Shown in pieces: positions 32,862-44,356 of a stretch of 64,000 bases of DNA (positions are counted from its first letter, which is position 1; each line of letters opens with the position of its first letter). The stretch is from Capniomyces stellatus (taxonomy: Eukaryota; Kickxellomycota; Harpellomycetes; Harpellales; Legeriomycetaceae). The position numbers and the translations under genes are program-made. Location of the stretch: NCBI GenBank assembly GCA_001661515.1, contig LUVW01000010.1, positions 599,925 to 663,924 on the forward strand. Direction: 5' to 3'. Under the pieces are notes generated by a model. That model was not told the DNA's origin. It did not search any database and worked only from the letters and a program-made list of their open reading frames with translations.

Positions 32862-35010
32862 ATGACCAAAACTGCAGATTTCAAGGCGTCAGAGAGACTA
32901 TATAGCGTATCCGAATACAAGAAGCTAGTTGACAACTATGATACTTTTCTATTCGATTGCGATGGTACGATTAATCGCATTTTTGCGCAATCATGAGTTT
33001 TGAAATGCATTTTCTCGTTATTCATTTGTTCAAATTAAGCAAAAACTAAAAACTAACAGAGTATAAATCTAGAAAACCAATACAACAACAATACCAACAC
33101 CAACACCAATATTAGCAATGATAATAATAATAATTTACCAACTATTCTGTCGCGATTTTAGGGGTGATCTGGCTCGGAAGTCAGCTTATACCAGGAGTAA
33201 AAGAATCAATCGATTACCTTAAATCGATAGGTATGTTTAAAAGACAACAAGCGATTATTAGCCTAGCAAATATGGGATAATAATACTACAGCGTACTGAT
33301 CATTGCCAAAAAATAAATAATTTGTAATACAGGAAAACGTCTCATTTATGTAACAAACAACAGTGCAGTGTCAAGAAAAGATTACGTTAAAAAGTTTTTG
33401 AACCTAGGAATTGAAGCGAGCGAAGTAAGTAGTCTCTATTTAGTATATACCGGATGCCAAAAACAGAACAATGCCTCCTTATATATACATTGGGTTTGAT
33501 ACTAACTCTGTTCGCTGATCTTTAGGACGAGATATTCGGCTCAGCATACGCAACAGCGGTTTATATGAAAAATGTGGTTGGATTTCCAGCCGACAAGAAG
33601 GTTTATGTGATTGGTGGATCCGGGATAGCCAAGGAACTCCAAGAGCAAGGCATTAGCGTTTTGGAAAAAGTAAATACACAACTAAATATGCGTGCACAAG
33701 CATTTCATGTTTGTCAACTAGAACTTTCAAGCTGAGCTTGGCCTGGATATCCCAAAGCGTCAACCAGACCTGTCAACTAAAACTGACAGAGAATAAAACA
33801 ATCCAACAATAGGAATTACAGCCACCAACAAGTGCGGCAGATTTGCTGAAAATCGACAACGACCCCGAGGTATATATTTAAACCAGACGTACACTGCAGT
33901 AGAAAATGTCTGGGTTTTACTATTGCGTTTAAGCCTTTGGTTCCAATATTCAAATTGGTATAAATACGCACATTTTTAGGTTGGCGCTGTTGTTGTAGGG
34001 ATTGATATCCAGATCAATTACTCCAAGTTGGCGTTTGCATATGCCAACATCATGCTAAACAAAGGCTGCCACTTTGTTGCTACAAACGACGATGCCACGT
34101 ATCCATGCGAAGGAAGAACTTTTCCAGGTACGCTGTTTGACTTGGCTTCGACTACATTTTTTGATATTAGGTTGCTTTTTTCTCTGATTATTAAATTGGC
34201 TGCTGGTATATTTACACAAACCGAAAGCTTGGGCACGAAATAACACCAAATAACATGAAATAACACCAAATATTACCAAATATCACCAAATATCACCGAA
34301 TATCACCGAATAGGCTGTGGCGCCATTTTATCGAGCTTAATAGTCTCCACTGGTATTAAACCACAGATTATTGGAAAGCCACACAGTACCATGTTCAGCT
34401 GCATTGAGGCCAGGTACGAGTTTTGATCATTTGCCGATTTGACCACTTTTATATACACTTTAAACGCTGCTAATGCTTATTTATATATCTCGTGTCGTTA
34501 ATTACTAATGCCCGCAATTCGCTATCGGTTCAAATAGTCATTCAATCAACAAGAGCAGAACCATAATGGTTGGCGACAGGTAATTAATTTTTCTTCTTTA
34601 TTTTAATTAAAGTTCACCATTCTATTTGTAGCGATATTTGCATTGCTTCTGGCTACCTGAACCAATTTATCAGCTACATTAAGTTACACCGCTTTTTTTC
34701 ATTGAAAACACTAAATCTTATGTTTGTTTAGATTGGACACCGACATTGACTTTGGGATTAATTCTGGAATCGACACCTTGCTTGTTTTCACAGGTACTTT
34801 TTCTTTTTGAGGGGCCATATCGGCCTTATACAACTTTTAATTGTGTCTTGGTTAACTGCTTAGTTGTTATGAGTTCTAATCCCTAAATTGAAAATATTTA
34901 ATGCTAATGTAGGCGTAACCAGCGAGGAATTGGCTAGTAGCAAGGACTCTTCACAAGCGACCTACTCTATGTCATCCTTTGGTGACCTGTCACAGCTTTC
35001 AAGCCAGTAA
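32862..35010 (+). CDS. PHO13: PHO13-type HAD phosphatase (p-nitrophenyl/2-phosphoglycolate phosphatase)
   Basis: Ten exons: 32862-32964, 33162-33230, 33333-33424, 33526-33669, 33813-33869, 33980-34127, 34314-34413, 34538-34579, 34732-34793, 34913-35010; 304 residues, the family length. HAD motif I is FLFDCDGVIWLG (residues 29-40; the first Asp is the nucleophile), motif II LIYVTNNSAVSR, the C2 cap follows with VGAVVVGIDIQINYSKL and FVATNDDATYP, then KPHSTMF (motif III Lys) and MVGDRLDTDIDFG (motif IV). Eukaryotic members dephosphorylate 2-phosphoglycolate and related side-products of glycolysis, a metabolite-repair role in the cytosol. The C-terminus adds a Ser-rich tail (ATYSMSSFGDLSQLSSQ). 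All junctions are GT-AG and in phase. Confidence 0.95.
34246..34313. repeat. decamer tandem repeat abutting a splice acceptor
   Basis: ACCAAATATC-type 10-bp units (last four in perfect register, with a CCAA to CCGA change) run directly into the TAG acceptor of exon 7 of the HAD phosphatase gene, displacing a normal pyrimidine tract. Confidence 0.85.
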
Positions 35011-36809
35011 TTTGTTTAGATACTTGGCGTCTTTTGTACATGGTGCTTTGGGCTCAGCGCTTTTTCTACAACAATGATAAATATCCGAAGCTTGGGGGGG
35101 GGGGTTGCCTTAGATTTGCTACTCTTGAGATGATAATACTCGCTTTTAGCACTTATAAATTCCGAGTTACTACAAGACAAATACACTTTACCTTCAACTG
35201 GCGAATTGGTCTTGCTCGTGGTTATATAGACTTTACCTATTTATGTTGGTTTTTGGTAGTGTTATTAACTGCTGCCATTCAAAGTGTGGTTTAGATGGGT
35301 TGTTTATGTCCTTATTTTTGCAAAACTGGGACGTTCTTTATTTATTTGCAGGTGGTCTACGGAAATATTTCTACCAACACAGCAACCTGTAGCTAACCCG
35401 TTTTAATTACAAAGGATGGTTCTAGTAGGCTAGACAAATGACTTGATAATCTAGGCTAGAAGTTGGAGTTGCAGTAGTTGGAACACACTCATTTTTGGCG
35501 CTGAGGATCCGTTATAAAAAGTGCCTTGACACCAACTCGTATATTATGAAGAGAAAAGTTATATTCCCTTCTTTAGTCTCGACTATTACCTTAAGGTTTT
35601 TTACTTGGGCTGTTTCCAACCAATCAGCTAGCCAATTAGTTGATTAACCAGAATCGAGATTTTTAATTGAATTCGTTCTGGTGGAAATTACTTGGGCCAG
35701 GGCCAAACCAGACTAAATTCAATATACTCACTAACAATCTAGACCTTTAGCGCATAAAGTCAACAATATCTCATTGATACATATCATACGTACTAAAGAT
35801 GCATTGGTGTATTTTGCAATATTTTAGAGCATTGACACTGTCAGCGTGAAATTTGCACTTGGCTTTGAAGGCAGTATTAATTTAGTTTTAGCAACAGAGT
35901 GCTGATGTAAGTTAATCTCGGCTAGCTGTACACTTTCAAGTCTAGAAAACGATTTCCGCATTTATTTTCCAATTTATTTTGTCATGTGGAGAGACAAGTA
36001 TGTGTTATTTACTCTGCAAAAACACCTTTTGTATAGTATTTATACATGTTGGCTCGCCAATTACTACTCTAGGTTTCCTTTTTTTAAAATAACACAGCAG
36101 AGGAACGAGTACAGTGCGTTTGAGCAAATTATATTAACTAAATTCGATTAAAGTTTGTGGGGTTCGGTTTTAGGTTTAGAGCTTTGAGTTTGAAATATAA
36201 GCTTTTAAAATCCCAGTCCTAATTTCGACTTGGCTAGTTCAGTTGCTCCTCCCCACTTTTAATGCTTTGTTTTTGTAATTGGCTCTTGATTTAAAATTGC
36301 CAATTATAGACTGAAATTAATATTGCCTCAACAATTTTAATATTTTCGAGTTTGGTCTAAGATTACTTTAGTCTTAATTACTATTTTGTGTGTTGATTTT
36401 AACACGTTTTCGCACTAGTTTTGCTTATTAGCTAAATTAATAATCAAAAGCCGCTTTGATTTCAACTCGAAAAAATAGGTTAAAATTGTAATCAAGTTGA
36501 CTGACTTTTTTTTCTCTCCCTAATTGTGCTTTTGAATTTATTATTGTGTTTTTAAAACTTTTAGTTTTTAAAGCTTTTGGTTTTGAAAGCTTTTAATCCC
36601 TTTCAGTCACTGTTTTTTTTTATATATAGAAATAAAGAAGCAATATTATAAGTAAATAAACAACAGCAATTATCTAGGTAAGCAAAGTCCAGTGTTAACA
36701 TTAATCAACCGTTTTGGTGCTATATAAAAAAAACAAACAAAGTACGCCTTATTTATACCACCGTGCTTTGGAAATATAGTAATAGACAGTCAAAAACAGA
36801 GAAGCTATA
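35011..36809. other. intergenic, no gene seen
   Basis: 1.8 kb between the HAD phosphatase and the G-gamma gene. It holds an eleven-G run (35094-35104) 84 bp after the phosphatase stop. Open frames start at non-ATG codons and have no recognisable content. Confidence 0.5.
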
Positions 36810-37357
36810 ATGTCAGAGAGAAAGCTAAAGAAAATTCTTGAGGAAAACGAAAGCCTCAAGAAGCTACTAGAAGTGCCACGCTCGTCAGTGTCGGACGCAA
36901 GTAAAGAGTAAGTTGAAGTTGTGAGTTTTCCACACTGTGCCATATTAACACGTCGTTGACAACATAGTTGACTCTGAATATGGCCTGAGGGTTTAAATTG
37001 GGGTTTAACTTGAGGGTTTGGCTGCGGTATGCTTATACCAGTCATTGCTTTACGTTTGACAATAACTGACCTGTTACCAGTCATGTGCTGTTCTTTTGTT
37101 TTGTTTGTAACGCTGGTGGCTAAGATTTAGCACAGGACTGGCACAAAACAACATTGGTGTCAACTCTTTGTTTTAAAGAGTAATTTACCGAAAACTTCTC
37201 CTAACCTGACCCTTACTGTGTATTTCTACAAAATAGATTAATTTCGTACACTCAGAAAACCGAAGATAATATACTGCTTACTGCTATGGGTAAACCAGCA
37301 AAGGATCCGTTCGAGGAGCCTAAAAATGCGGGTGGCTGTAAGTGTGTTATAGCCTAG
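36810..37357 (+). CDS. heterotrimeric G-protein gamma subunit
   Basis: Two exons: 36810-36907 and 37237-37357; 72 residues, each too short to stand out as an ORF. The N-terminal coiled coil is MSERKLKKILEENESLKKLL. The conserved G-gamma core follows (EVPRSSVSDASKELISYTQ, then DPFEEP). The C-terminus KCKCVIA is a CaaX box (CVIA) with a second Cys two residues upstream, as in fungal gamma subunits that are prenylated and palmitoylated. The Ala at the last position predicts farnesylation. It pairs with a G-beta subunit at the plasma membrane in pheromone, nutrient or development signalling. Donor GTAAGT at 36908 and acceptor TAG at 37234-37236 join Ser-Lys-Glu-Leu in phase. Identification rests on the whole-length family pattern and CaaX end. 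Confidence 0.88.
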
Positions 37358-38090
37358 CGTCTGCTTCAAAAGGATAAAAATTTACATCAAAACTCCGTTG
37401 AAAACTCTCAAGACAAAGAGTACCCATAACTATAAATTATATACTGAGACTCGCCACTAACTTTGTACCTCTCTCTACTTTTGAACTTTAATATAATTTT
37501 ATTAAACTTGTGTAAACATTATAACAAATAAACTGAAAAAATCTTTATGACAAGAATGTAACTTTTTTTTTTTTGACGTTGGTACTCGACACTTTTACCA
37601 AACTATAATACGTTCCCTGTCGCTAATGCAAGATATATCATGGTGTGTCAGCTTGCTTGATTACAAGGCGTTGCTACTGTAAACCAAATATACAGTTGAT
37701 GCCGTAACCTGAGCAGCTTTGCTGATTGGAGGTGTTTTTCAGAGTTTTCTAGATTTTGCAATATATATGTAGATTACGGTTAAATAGGGGGGGTTTACCA
37801 ACGCGAGATTCTTAACTAACTCTGCAATTGTTTTCAAATTATAAATTGCAACACCCTTTAGGCAGTATACAAAAAAAAACATGGAAATGAATCGAATCGA
37901 ATAAATCCGCTTAAAATGGCCAAAGTATCACGAATCAACCGATTTAATCCTCAAACAAAAGTAATTGTCATTAATGTAATCGTTGTAGTCGAATGTATGG
38001 AATCGCAATTGTCTATAAGTAACACGGATTTGTCACAGTTGATCAAATATAGTGTTTGATATTGCTGGGTTTTCATACAGCCAGTACTGT

Positions 38091-38138
38091 GGGGGGGGGG
38101 GGGGGGGGNNNNNNNNNNNNGGGGGGGGGGGGGGGGGG
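38091..38138. other. poly-G tract (36 or more) with a 12-N gap
   Basis: Eighteen Gs, Ns at 38109-38120, then eighteen Gs. The true length is unknown. Confidence 0.95.
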
Positions 38139-38342
38139 AGTTGTATAATTTCTCAAAGCCTAGTGCAATTAACAGTGAAATAGTGGAAACACACCTTAAG
38201 CTAATTATTTAAAAGTCAAAAGAAAAAAAGAAAGAGAAAAAAACTCAACCTGGGCATCAAGCGTTAGTTTTGCAAGACTCCAAAATCTGGTTAAAATGTT
38301 AGCACCATGTTTATTAACCTGGTTTGAAAACAATAAAAAGCT

Positions 38343-38347
38343 AAAAA
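38343..38347 (-). terminator. oligo-T terminator of tRNA-Asn
   Basis: Five As on the plus strand give TTTTT on the minus strand seven nt after the 3' end of tRNA-Asn, the usual polymerase III stop. Confidence 0.7.
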
Positions 38348-38353
38348 GAATTC

Positions 38354-38426
38354 GCTCTCGGCTAGGCTTGAACTAGCAACCTCCTGATTAACAGTCAGAC
38401 GCGCTAGCCAATTGCGCCACGAAAGC
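38354..38426 (-). tRNA. tRNA-Asn (anticodon GTT)
   Basis: Minus strand, 73 nt, no intron. The acceptor stem GCTTTCG pairs with CGAGAGC (one G-T). The D-loop region is GGCGCAATTGGCTAGCG, the anticodon arm TCTGACTGTTAATCAGG carries GTT at 38390-38392, and the T-arm is GCTAGTTCAAGCCTAGC. Internal A and B box sequences are present. Confidence 0.97.
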
Positions 38427-38840
38427 TGATTAAAATTTTTGAAACTAAAAAGTACCAGTAGGCAATTTAATTTCAAATAAGTCGACGTCATTTTTAGTAA
38501 TGTTGATAGGTAGAACCATCAATTATTATTAATTTTTCTTTCAATTTTACTTTTACCTTTCTTGATTCAAAGTAGTTGGAACTAAGATAAATAAACTTTG
38601 GCAAATCAAAACTAAAATCGCTATTACATATTTTTCCGTATCTTGATTTCCACTTCTATTAAAGTTAATATTACTTTTTAAAAGCTGAGCGAATTTAGAG
38701 GTCGATTTGACTGGAGGCATTTTAGTTTCAGCTCAATAAAGTGTATTATAGATTCTCATTGTCAATCAAGTGGAAGGAGAATATACTACACCAGCTTTTT
38801 TTTTATTTCTTGAAAAAAATATAATTATAAATCAAAGAAT
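38427..38840. other. intergenic spacer
   Basis: 414 bp between tRNA-Asn (-) and the prolyl-tRNA synthetase (+). AT-rich; both promoters (upstream part) lie here; no element recognised. Confidence 0.5.
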
Positions 38841-41800
38841 ATGATAAGTACAGTGGCTAGATATGGCCTGGGACAAAGAGTAGGAAATCGCGTAATTGTT
38901 TGCAACAGAAATGTCAAAGTGGTTAAGCAGTATTCTGCCGGCTCATACAGTACGGCTAGCTTACAACGAAAAGAACCGAAATTTGATTTGGCTAATGTAA
39001 GAGGAAAGCAAACTAAAATTCTTGTAAAAATCCATTAGTCACGTTTGTTTATTTATATATTGAAGTGCGCTGGTATTATTTTTTGAATTTGAATTCAAAG
39101 CAGCACAACAATTAATCTATAAATAGAATTTGAAGGTATCTATGTTAATTTTGAATTATTATTATGCATTTTAAAACATAATGCAGTTCCCGAAGCAGAA
39201 TCTGATGTCTAGAATGTTTCTACCCACTAAACGAATCGAAACACACGACAAAGAGGGAGGAAAGGTTGATGTTAGTACCGGAGAGCTACTACTGAAAGCT
39301 GGATACATAAGCCAGGTAGGTTTCTAAGACTTTATCTGTTTGAACATAAAGCGTCTTTTTTTTGTTTTTTTTGCAAAGTGTAGCTTTTCAAATTGATGGA
39401 TCTGAATGAATTGAATCGCATAAAACGCGAATAAACACAGTCGGTAATTACCAATAACTGATATGGCAATTGTAATTGTAAATAGTCTTCTTCGGGTGTA
39501 TACACGATGCTTCCGCTAGGAAATAGAGTGTTGGAGAAGCTGGTAAAGATAATCGACGAAGAGCTGCAGGCGATAGGTAGGTACTTTAATTGGAAAAAAA
39601 ATAATTAAGTCGGTTGGATAAAGTAGTTCAAGTACATGCCAACACAAAATTAGAAGTTTTGTTCGCGACGGTGTCAACCAAATATTCAACTCGTTCACAC
39701 AAAACTTCTGCGGCGGCATAATGGCGATGTTAGAGCATGTTTTGATAAATTTAGTGGATTAAATTGTCAATGTAGGAGGTCAAAAAATGGTTATGCCAAC
39801 TATTCTCCCAGCAGAGCCGTGGGAAAAAACAGGTAGAAAAGAGCAAATGGGTAAAGAGGTATGTACATTGGAATAAATAAACACACAAGATACTGGCTGC
39901 GTCGATGGTAGAATCTGGGATAAAACTACAAAATTTGCAATTTATTGGTTTTTAATCTAGTTGTTTAAGATGACAGACCGTAAGGGAACAGAGTGGCTTT
40001 TGGGGCCAACCCACGAGGAAGAAATAACGCGGATTATAGCCAACGAGATGATGTCGTATAAGAAGCTTCCGTTGCTGCTGTATCAAATAACCAGCAAGTT
40101 CAGAGACGAGATGAGACCGAGGTCGGAGCTGCTTAGAGGGAGGGAGTTTTTAATGAAAGATATGTACTCGTTTGATAGCAGCGAAAGTGAAGCGTTGGAG
40201 ACATACAAGAATGTTAGAGAGGCATACCACGCGATTTTCAAGAGAATAGGGGTCCAATATGCTGTTGTAAGTGTCTTTCTTGACTATTGAGCTGCTGTGC
40301 TACTGTTTAGAGTGATTGGCAAATTTGAAGTTTTTTAAATGGTTTTGGATAGCAGGGGGTTCCGACTGAATAATTTTGATGACCGAGTTTAAATCGTTTT
40401 GATGACGGAGTCTACATTGTTTTGATGATTGAGTTTAAATCGTTTAACCATGCAACATAATAGGCTGATGCAGACTCGGGAGATATTGGGGGATCGTTAT
40501 CGCAAGAGTTCCACATTTTGAGTAGAGGTACGAAAAACATGTTATTTATTAAAAAGCTAATTGGACAGCAGAGTTGTAATAGCGTCGAATAAATGAACAA
40601 GATGGTGGGTACTGACTGGCTGTTTGTTTAATTGGCAAGTAGATGGCGAAGATACTTTGCTACATTGTGCTGCATGTTCAAGTGTATCCAACGAAGAAAA
40701 GGCTGTGGGAATTATCAGAAATGAGTCGAAAGTGAGTTCAAGGGAGTTGAAAAAAGTGCTAGAAGACGGGTGGTCAAGCAGTGACCAGAAGATCGAGCTA
40801 TCGGTAACCGCGTTTGCTGGAACAGTTAAACACGGAAATGGCAGTGTGGAAAAAATGATAAACGTGTTTTTTGGGCCTATTGGTAGAGAGATGAATTTGA
40901 CAAAGTGCCGATTAGCCTCAGGAAACGCCGATGCGCTGGGAATTCAGTTGTTTGGTGAGCATCAGGGGTTGGTGGTGAGCGAATTAAAGTCAAGATTGGC
41001 AAACTTGACCAATGCAGACAAAGATGTAGAGATCAAGGGAGGAGGCTCAGGTCACAGAGGCGCTGAAAGTAAAATTAAGCTGAACGTATTTATAGATAAC
41101 CAAAGCGTCTCTGACCCTGAAAATGCGGGGAAGCTTACCTTGGAAATAGCATCAGCGTTTAAGAGAAACTTGGTAGAGATGGGGGAGTTGAGTTTGGTGG
41201 GTGAGCATGGCGATTATCTGGTGGCTAAACAAGGTGATCTGTGTGAGAAGTGTGTCAAGTCCAGCAAAGACATCCAGAATGATTTGGCAGAAACAGGAGA
41301 GATAGCGAAACCGAGTGTATTGGAGTCGACCAGGGCAATCGAGATTGGACATATTTTCTACTTGGGTACAAAGTACAGCAAGGTGCTAGGGGCAAACTTA
41401 ACAAATAGGGGGAATAAACTGGTGCCAATTGAGATGGGATGTTATGGTATTGGAGTGATGAGGACGATTCAGGCGGTGGTGGACAGCTGCCGTTCTACCA
41501 AGAGTATGGGGAGACTTACCTGGCCAATGGAAATATCGCCTTACACGGTGTGCATTTTGCCACTAGAAAACAAAAAAAAGTCAGCAGAGTCCCAGAAGGT
41601 GCTTGAATCAGGAATGGCAAGGATTATAAGTACTTTGCAGCAGTTTAGTGCAGCGCAGTATATTGACAGTCTTTCTAACGGCGATTTCAAACCAAAGAGT
41701 TTGTTATTTTCGGCAAATAACATCGTTATAGACGATAGGCTTCATCTGCAGCCTGGGTTTAGGCTGACAGATTCAGAGATTCTTGGATTTCCGTTTGTTA

Positions 41801-41970
41801 TTGTTATGGGCAATGATTTTATTGAGTCGGGCTACAATAATGTCGAGTTAAGAGTTCGAACAACCAGCACTGTTTCAGGTGACCAAACGGTTTCAGAGAA
41901 CGATGACAAGTTGGTCCTGCGTAATGTAGCTATATCTAGTTTGGGCGAGACAATGTCCAAATACATCTAG
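38841..41970 (+). CDS. PARS2: mitochondrial prolyl-tRNA synthetase (bacterial type)
   Basis: Seven exons: 38841-38996, 39187-39315, 39486-39576, 39776-39858, 39961-40266, 40464-40527, 40643-41970; 718 residues. It charges mitochondrial tRNA-Pro. The first ~40 residues are basic and Ser-rich, a mitochondrial presequence. Class II motifs: GVYTMLPLGNRVLEKL (motif 1 region), KGTEWLLGPTHEEEIT, FRDEMRPRSELLRGREFLMK (motif 2, ~199) and GCYGIGVMRT (motif 3, ~544), then the anticodon-binding domain from SPYTVCILPLE. The zinc-ribbon-like HCAACSS with EEKA follows DSGDIGGSLSQEFH. Between motifs 2 and 3 an insert of about 250 residues, including VKHGNGSVEKMINVFFGPIG, may retain part of the bacterial editing domain, which short human PARS2 lacks. 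All introns are GT-AG and in phase. Confidence 0.95.
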
Positions 41971-42283
41971 TCGTCTAAAGCTGCTACTAATAGTACTACT
42001 ACTACTACTACTTACTTTCACTGGTCTTTATTTTTATTTTTTTTATCTAAAGCATGCTAGTATAATAAACGCGTTTAAAAGCTGTTGAAGTAATAGTGTT
42101 TTATTTTGTCTCTAGTTTTTTTTTTTCATTGAAATATCTATTCAGACCCTTCAATGACTTTAATCTACACCAAAAGGCTAGGAGGCTCTATAAAATAGTA
42201 AAAGGTAAAGTAACTAAACGGAATTTGCAGACTTGTTGGAAATTATTGCAATGTTAAGATTCAGGGCAGCTGTGTGAATTTAT
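41971..42283. other. convergent spacer
   Basis: 3' flanks of the prolyl-tRNA synthetase (+) and the SulP transporter (-). A short TAC trinucleotide run (about 41993-42012) is the only feature. Confidence 0.6.
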
Positions 42284-44356
42284 TCAGGTGTCAAGAGTGC
42301 TTGGTTGTGGGTCGGGGTTGAATAAATTGGACTCAACGTATAAGGTGGCGGCGTGGACGCTTTCAAAGTAGCGTTCGGGGCCAACTGATTTTGAGATTCC
42401 GCTGTTGGCAAATGTTCTTTTGACATTGTCGTTTGCGCGGACAAAGACTACTGCGATATTTCTCTTTTGATACTCGTCGATCAGGTGTAAGAGAATAAGA
42501 GTTGCGCTGCCGTCGATGTCGAGCATTCTGCTAAACTCAAAGATCATGGCCTTGGTTGGCGCAAGCCTCCTGTCTTCGCTGGGATGCACCCTCATGTCGC
42601 CAAACATCTCAAGTCGATTTAATCGGGCTCTGAGCTGGCCAGTGTTGGCAAAGTATAGGGGCTCCTCAACACAAACAATCAAGATGCCCTCGATGTGCAC
42701 AACTTCTGAGGATTCGTGGGTATCCAGGATGGGCTGGTAATCGTCAGTGCTGCCACAGACCTTGCCAAGAAGCTTGATTTTGGGCAGGTTGGTTCGTTTG
42801 ATTACGGTGATTACAGAGACAGTGATTGCTATAAGAAGCCCAGACTCGATTGAGATCACAATAGCACAAGCCATGACAATAAACATCAGAACCAAATCGT
42901 TCCACGCACCAACTCTGATAAAAAATGCCAGTGTTTTGGGCAACGATGGCAGCAGGCCTAACGCAGCGACTATGATGATTGCGTTTAAGGTCGCCTTTGG
43001 CATCAGCTGCAAGTATGGCAGCAACCAGATAAGCGAGACCAGTGTTACTAGGAAGGAAAAGAACCCTGAGAGCTGCGATTTTGCCCTGGACGTATCGTTA
43101 AGTTTTGATCTCGACAATGACCCAAACGCTGGGTATGCGCTAAACATTCCACCAAACACATTCGCAACACCAAGGGCAACAAGCTCGCGGTTGCTTGAAA
43201 CAGAGTACTGGTTTTTTATGGCATACTCTCTGCCAACAATAACCGACTCCACCACCCCAATCACCGTCATGTTAATCGCGGTTGACAAAATGTCCTTTCT
43301 TTCTGCAATTGATGGGAGCTTTGGGATCTTGAAACGCGGCAGGCCAGTTGCTACAACACCAAAAACCTTTACACCCCTACCCGCCCAATCAGAAGCATGC
43401 GACCAAACCACAACCGACACTATTAGCACCAAAAACTCTGGAAACTGAGTTATCCATCCAAAATACCTGCTGTTGATTACGCCAAACACCTTTTTCTGTC
43501 TAGAAACGCATTTCTTTAAGTACAAACTCGTCAACAAAAACGCCAAGCTCCCCAAGGTAATCTTTGCTGTCAACACATGCGAGTCTTTGTAGTGGCTGAA
43601 AATATACTTCAAGTCGTCCCAAGGCAGGTGGTGTGACGGAAGCTGGGCTTTGGTTGGGTTTAGCCCAAGTCCGCCTATCCACTGTTGGATAAAAATAACT
43701 ATTGCTGCCCCACTGATAAACCCCCTCAGCCCAGCCTGAGAAAGGATGGAGTCCAAGAACCCCATTTGAAAAACTCCTAGCAACAATGTCATAAACCCGA
43801 CCAGTATGCTCGTAAACCCTCCAATTGCTGCTGCAAAGGCTATCTTCTCGCTTTCTGTGGCATTTGGGTTCGCTGCATAAAACGACCGCAGCTGGTCCTT
43901 GACTAGCGTGCCCATCAGCATTGACACCAATGCCTCTGGCCCCAAACTCAAATGTCTCGACGTTCCAAGTATCACGTAAACCAGAACCGGCACCAAAGCC
44001 GTATACAGCCCATACACGGGTGCTATGTTTGACAGCGTTCCATATGACAAACATTGCGGAACCAACAAGCAACTCACAGTGAGCCCCGCTCGAATATCAT
44101 TTGTCAAATCCTTTGGTTTGTATAGTGGCAGCCATCCAAGTGCCGGAATGTAATACTTCAGCCTTCGCCTAAAGTACCCCGACCGTGGCTTTGAATCATT
44201 TGTGCTTTGTGGAACATTCTCGTCGTACTCTATCGATCCTATCGAGCTTACCTCGTCCTGATTTCTGACAGGAATCAAGACGCTGTTTTCATTTATACGA
44301 GCACTGCTTCCATTTATTTGAGTGTCATCGCTCCCCTTATGCCTTACTCTGACCAT
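42284..44356 (-). CDS. SulP/SLC26 anion (sulfate) transporter with STAS domain
   Basis: Single exon; ATG at 44356 gives 690 residues. An in-frame GTG at 44374 is not taken as start. A polar N-terminus of about 70 residues leads to YIPALGWLPLYKPKDLTNDIRAG and then the SulP signature (VPQCLSYGTLSNIAPVYGLY, LGTSRHLSLGPEALVS), with 12-14 membrane helices. The segment FGGMFSAYPAFGSLSRSKLN is the conserved helix-10 region. A STAS domain follows at about 540-670 (GILIVCVEEPLYFANTGQLR; MIFEFSRMLDIDGSATLILL), as in fungal sulfate permeases of the plasma membrane. The transported ion, probably sulfate, is inferred from family. It may equally be a vacuolar or bicarbonate-type member. Confidence 0.93.
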   Translation of the reverse strand: MVRVRHKGSDDTQINGSSARINENSVLIPVRNQDEVSSIGSIEYDENVPQSTNDSKPRSGYFRRRLKYYIPALGWLPLYKPKDLTNDIRAGLTVSCLLVPQCLSYGTLSNIAPVYGLYTALVPVLVYVILGTSRHLSLGPEALVSMLMGTLVKDQLRSFYAANPNATESEKIAFAAAIGGFTSILVGFMTLLLGVFQMGFLDSILSQAGLRGFISGAAIVIFIQQWIGGLGLNPTKAQLPSHHLPWDDLKYIFSHYKDSHVLTAKITLGSLAFLLTSLYLKKCVSRQKKVFGVINSRYFGWITQFPEFLVLIVSVVVWSHASDWAGRGVKVFGVVATGLPRFKIPKLPSIAERKDILSTAINMTVIGVVESVIVGREYAIKNQYSVSSNRELVALGVANVFGGMFSAYPAFGSLSRSKLNDTSRAKSQLSGFFSFLVTLVSLIWLLPYLQLMPKATLNAIIIVAALGLLPSLPKTLAFFIRVGAWNDLVLMFIVMACAIVISIESGLLIAITVSVITVIKRTNLPKIKLLGKVCGSTDDYQPILDTHESSEVVHIEGILIVCVEEPLYFANTGQLRARLNRLEMFGDMRVHPSEDRRLAPTKAMIFEFSRMLDIDGSATLILLHLIDEYQKRNIAVVFVRANDNVKRTFANSGISKSVGPERYFESVHAATLYVESNLFNPDPQPSTLDT

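Larger units (their letters stand above)
37358..38353. other. intergenic with poly-G assembly gap
   Basis: About 1 kb. No gene seen. G runs flank a 12-N gap at 38109-38120. Confidence 0.6.
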
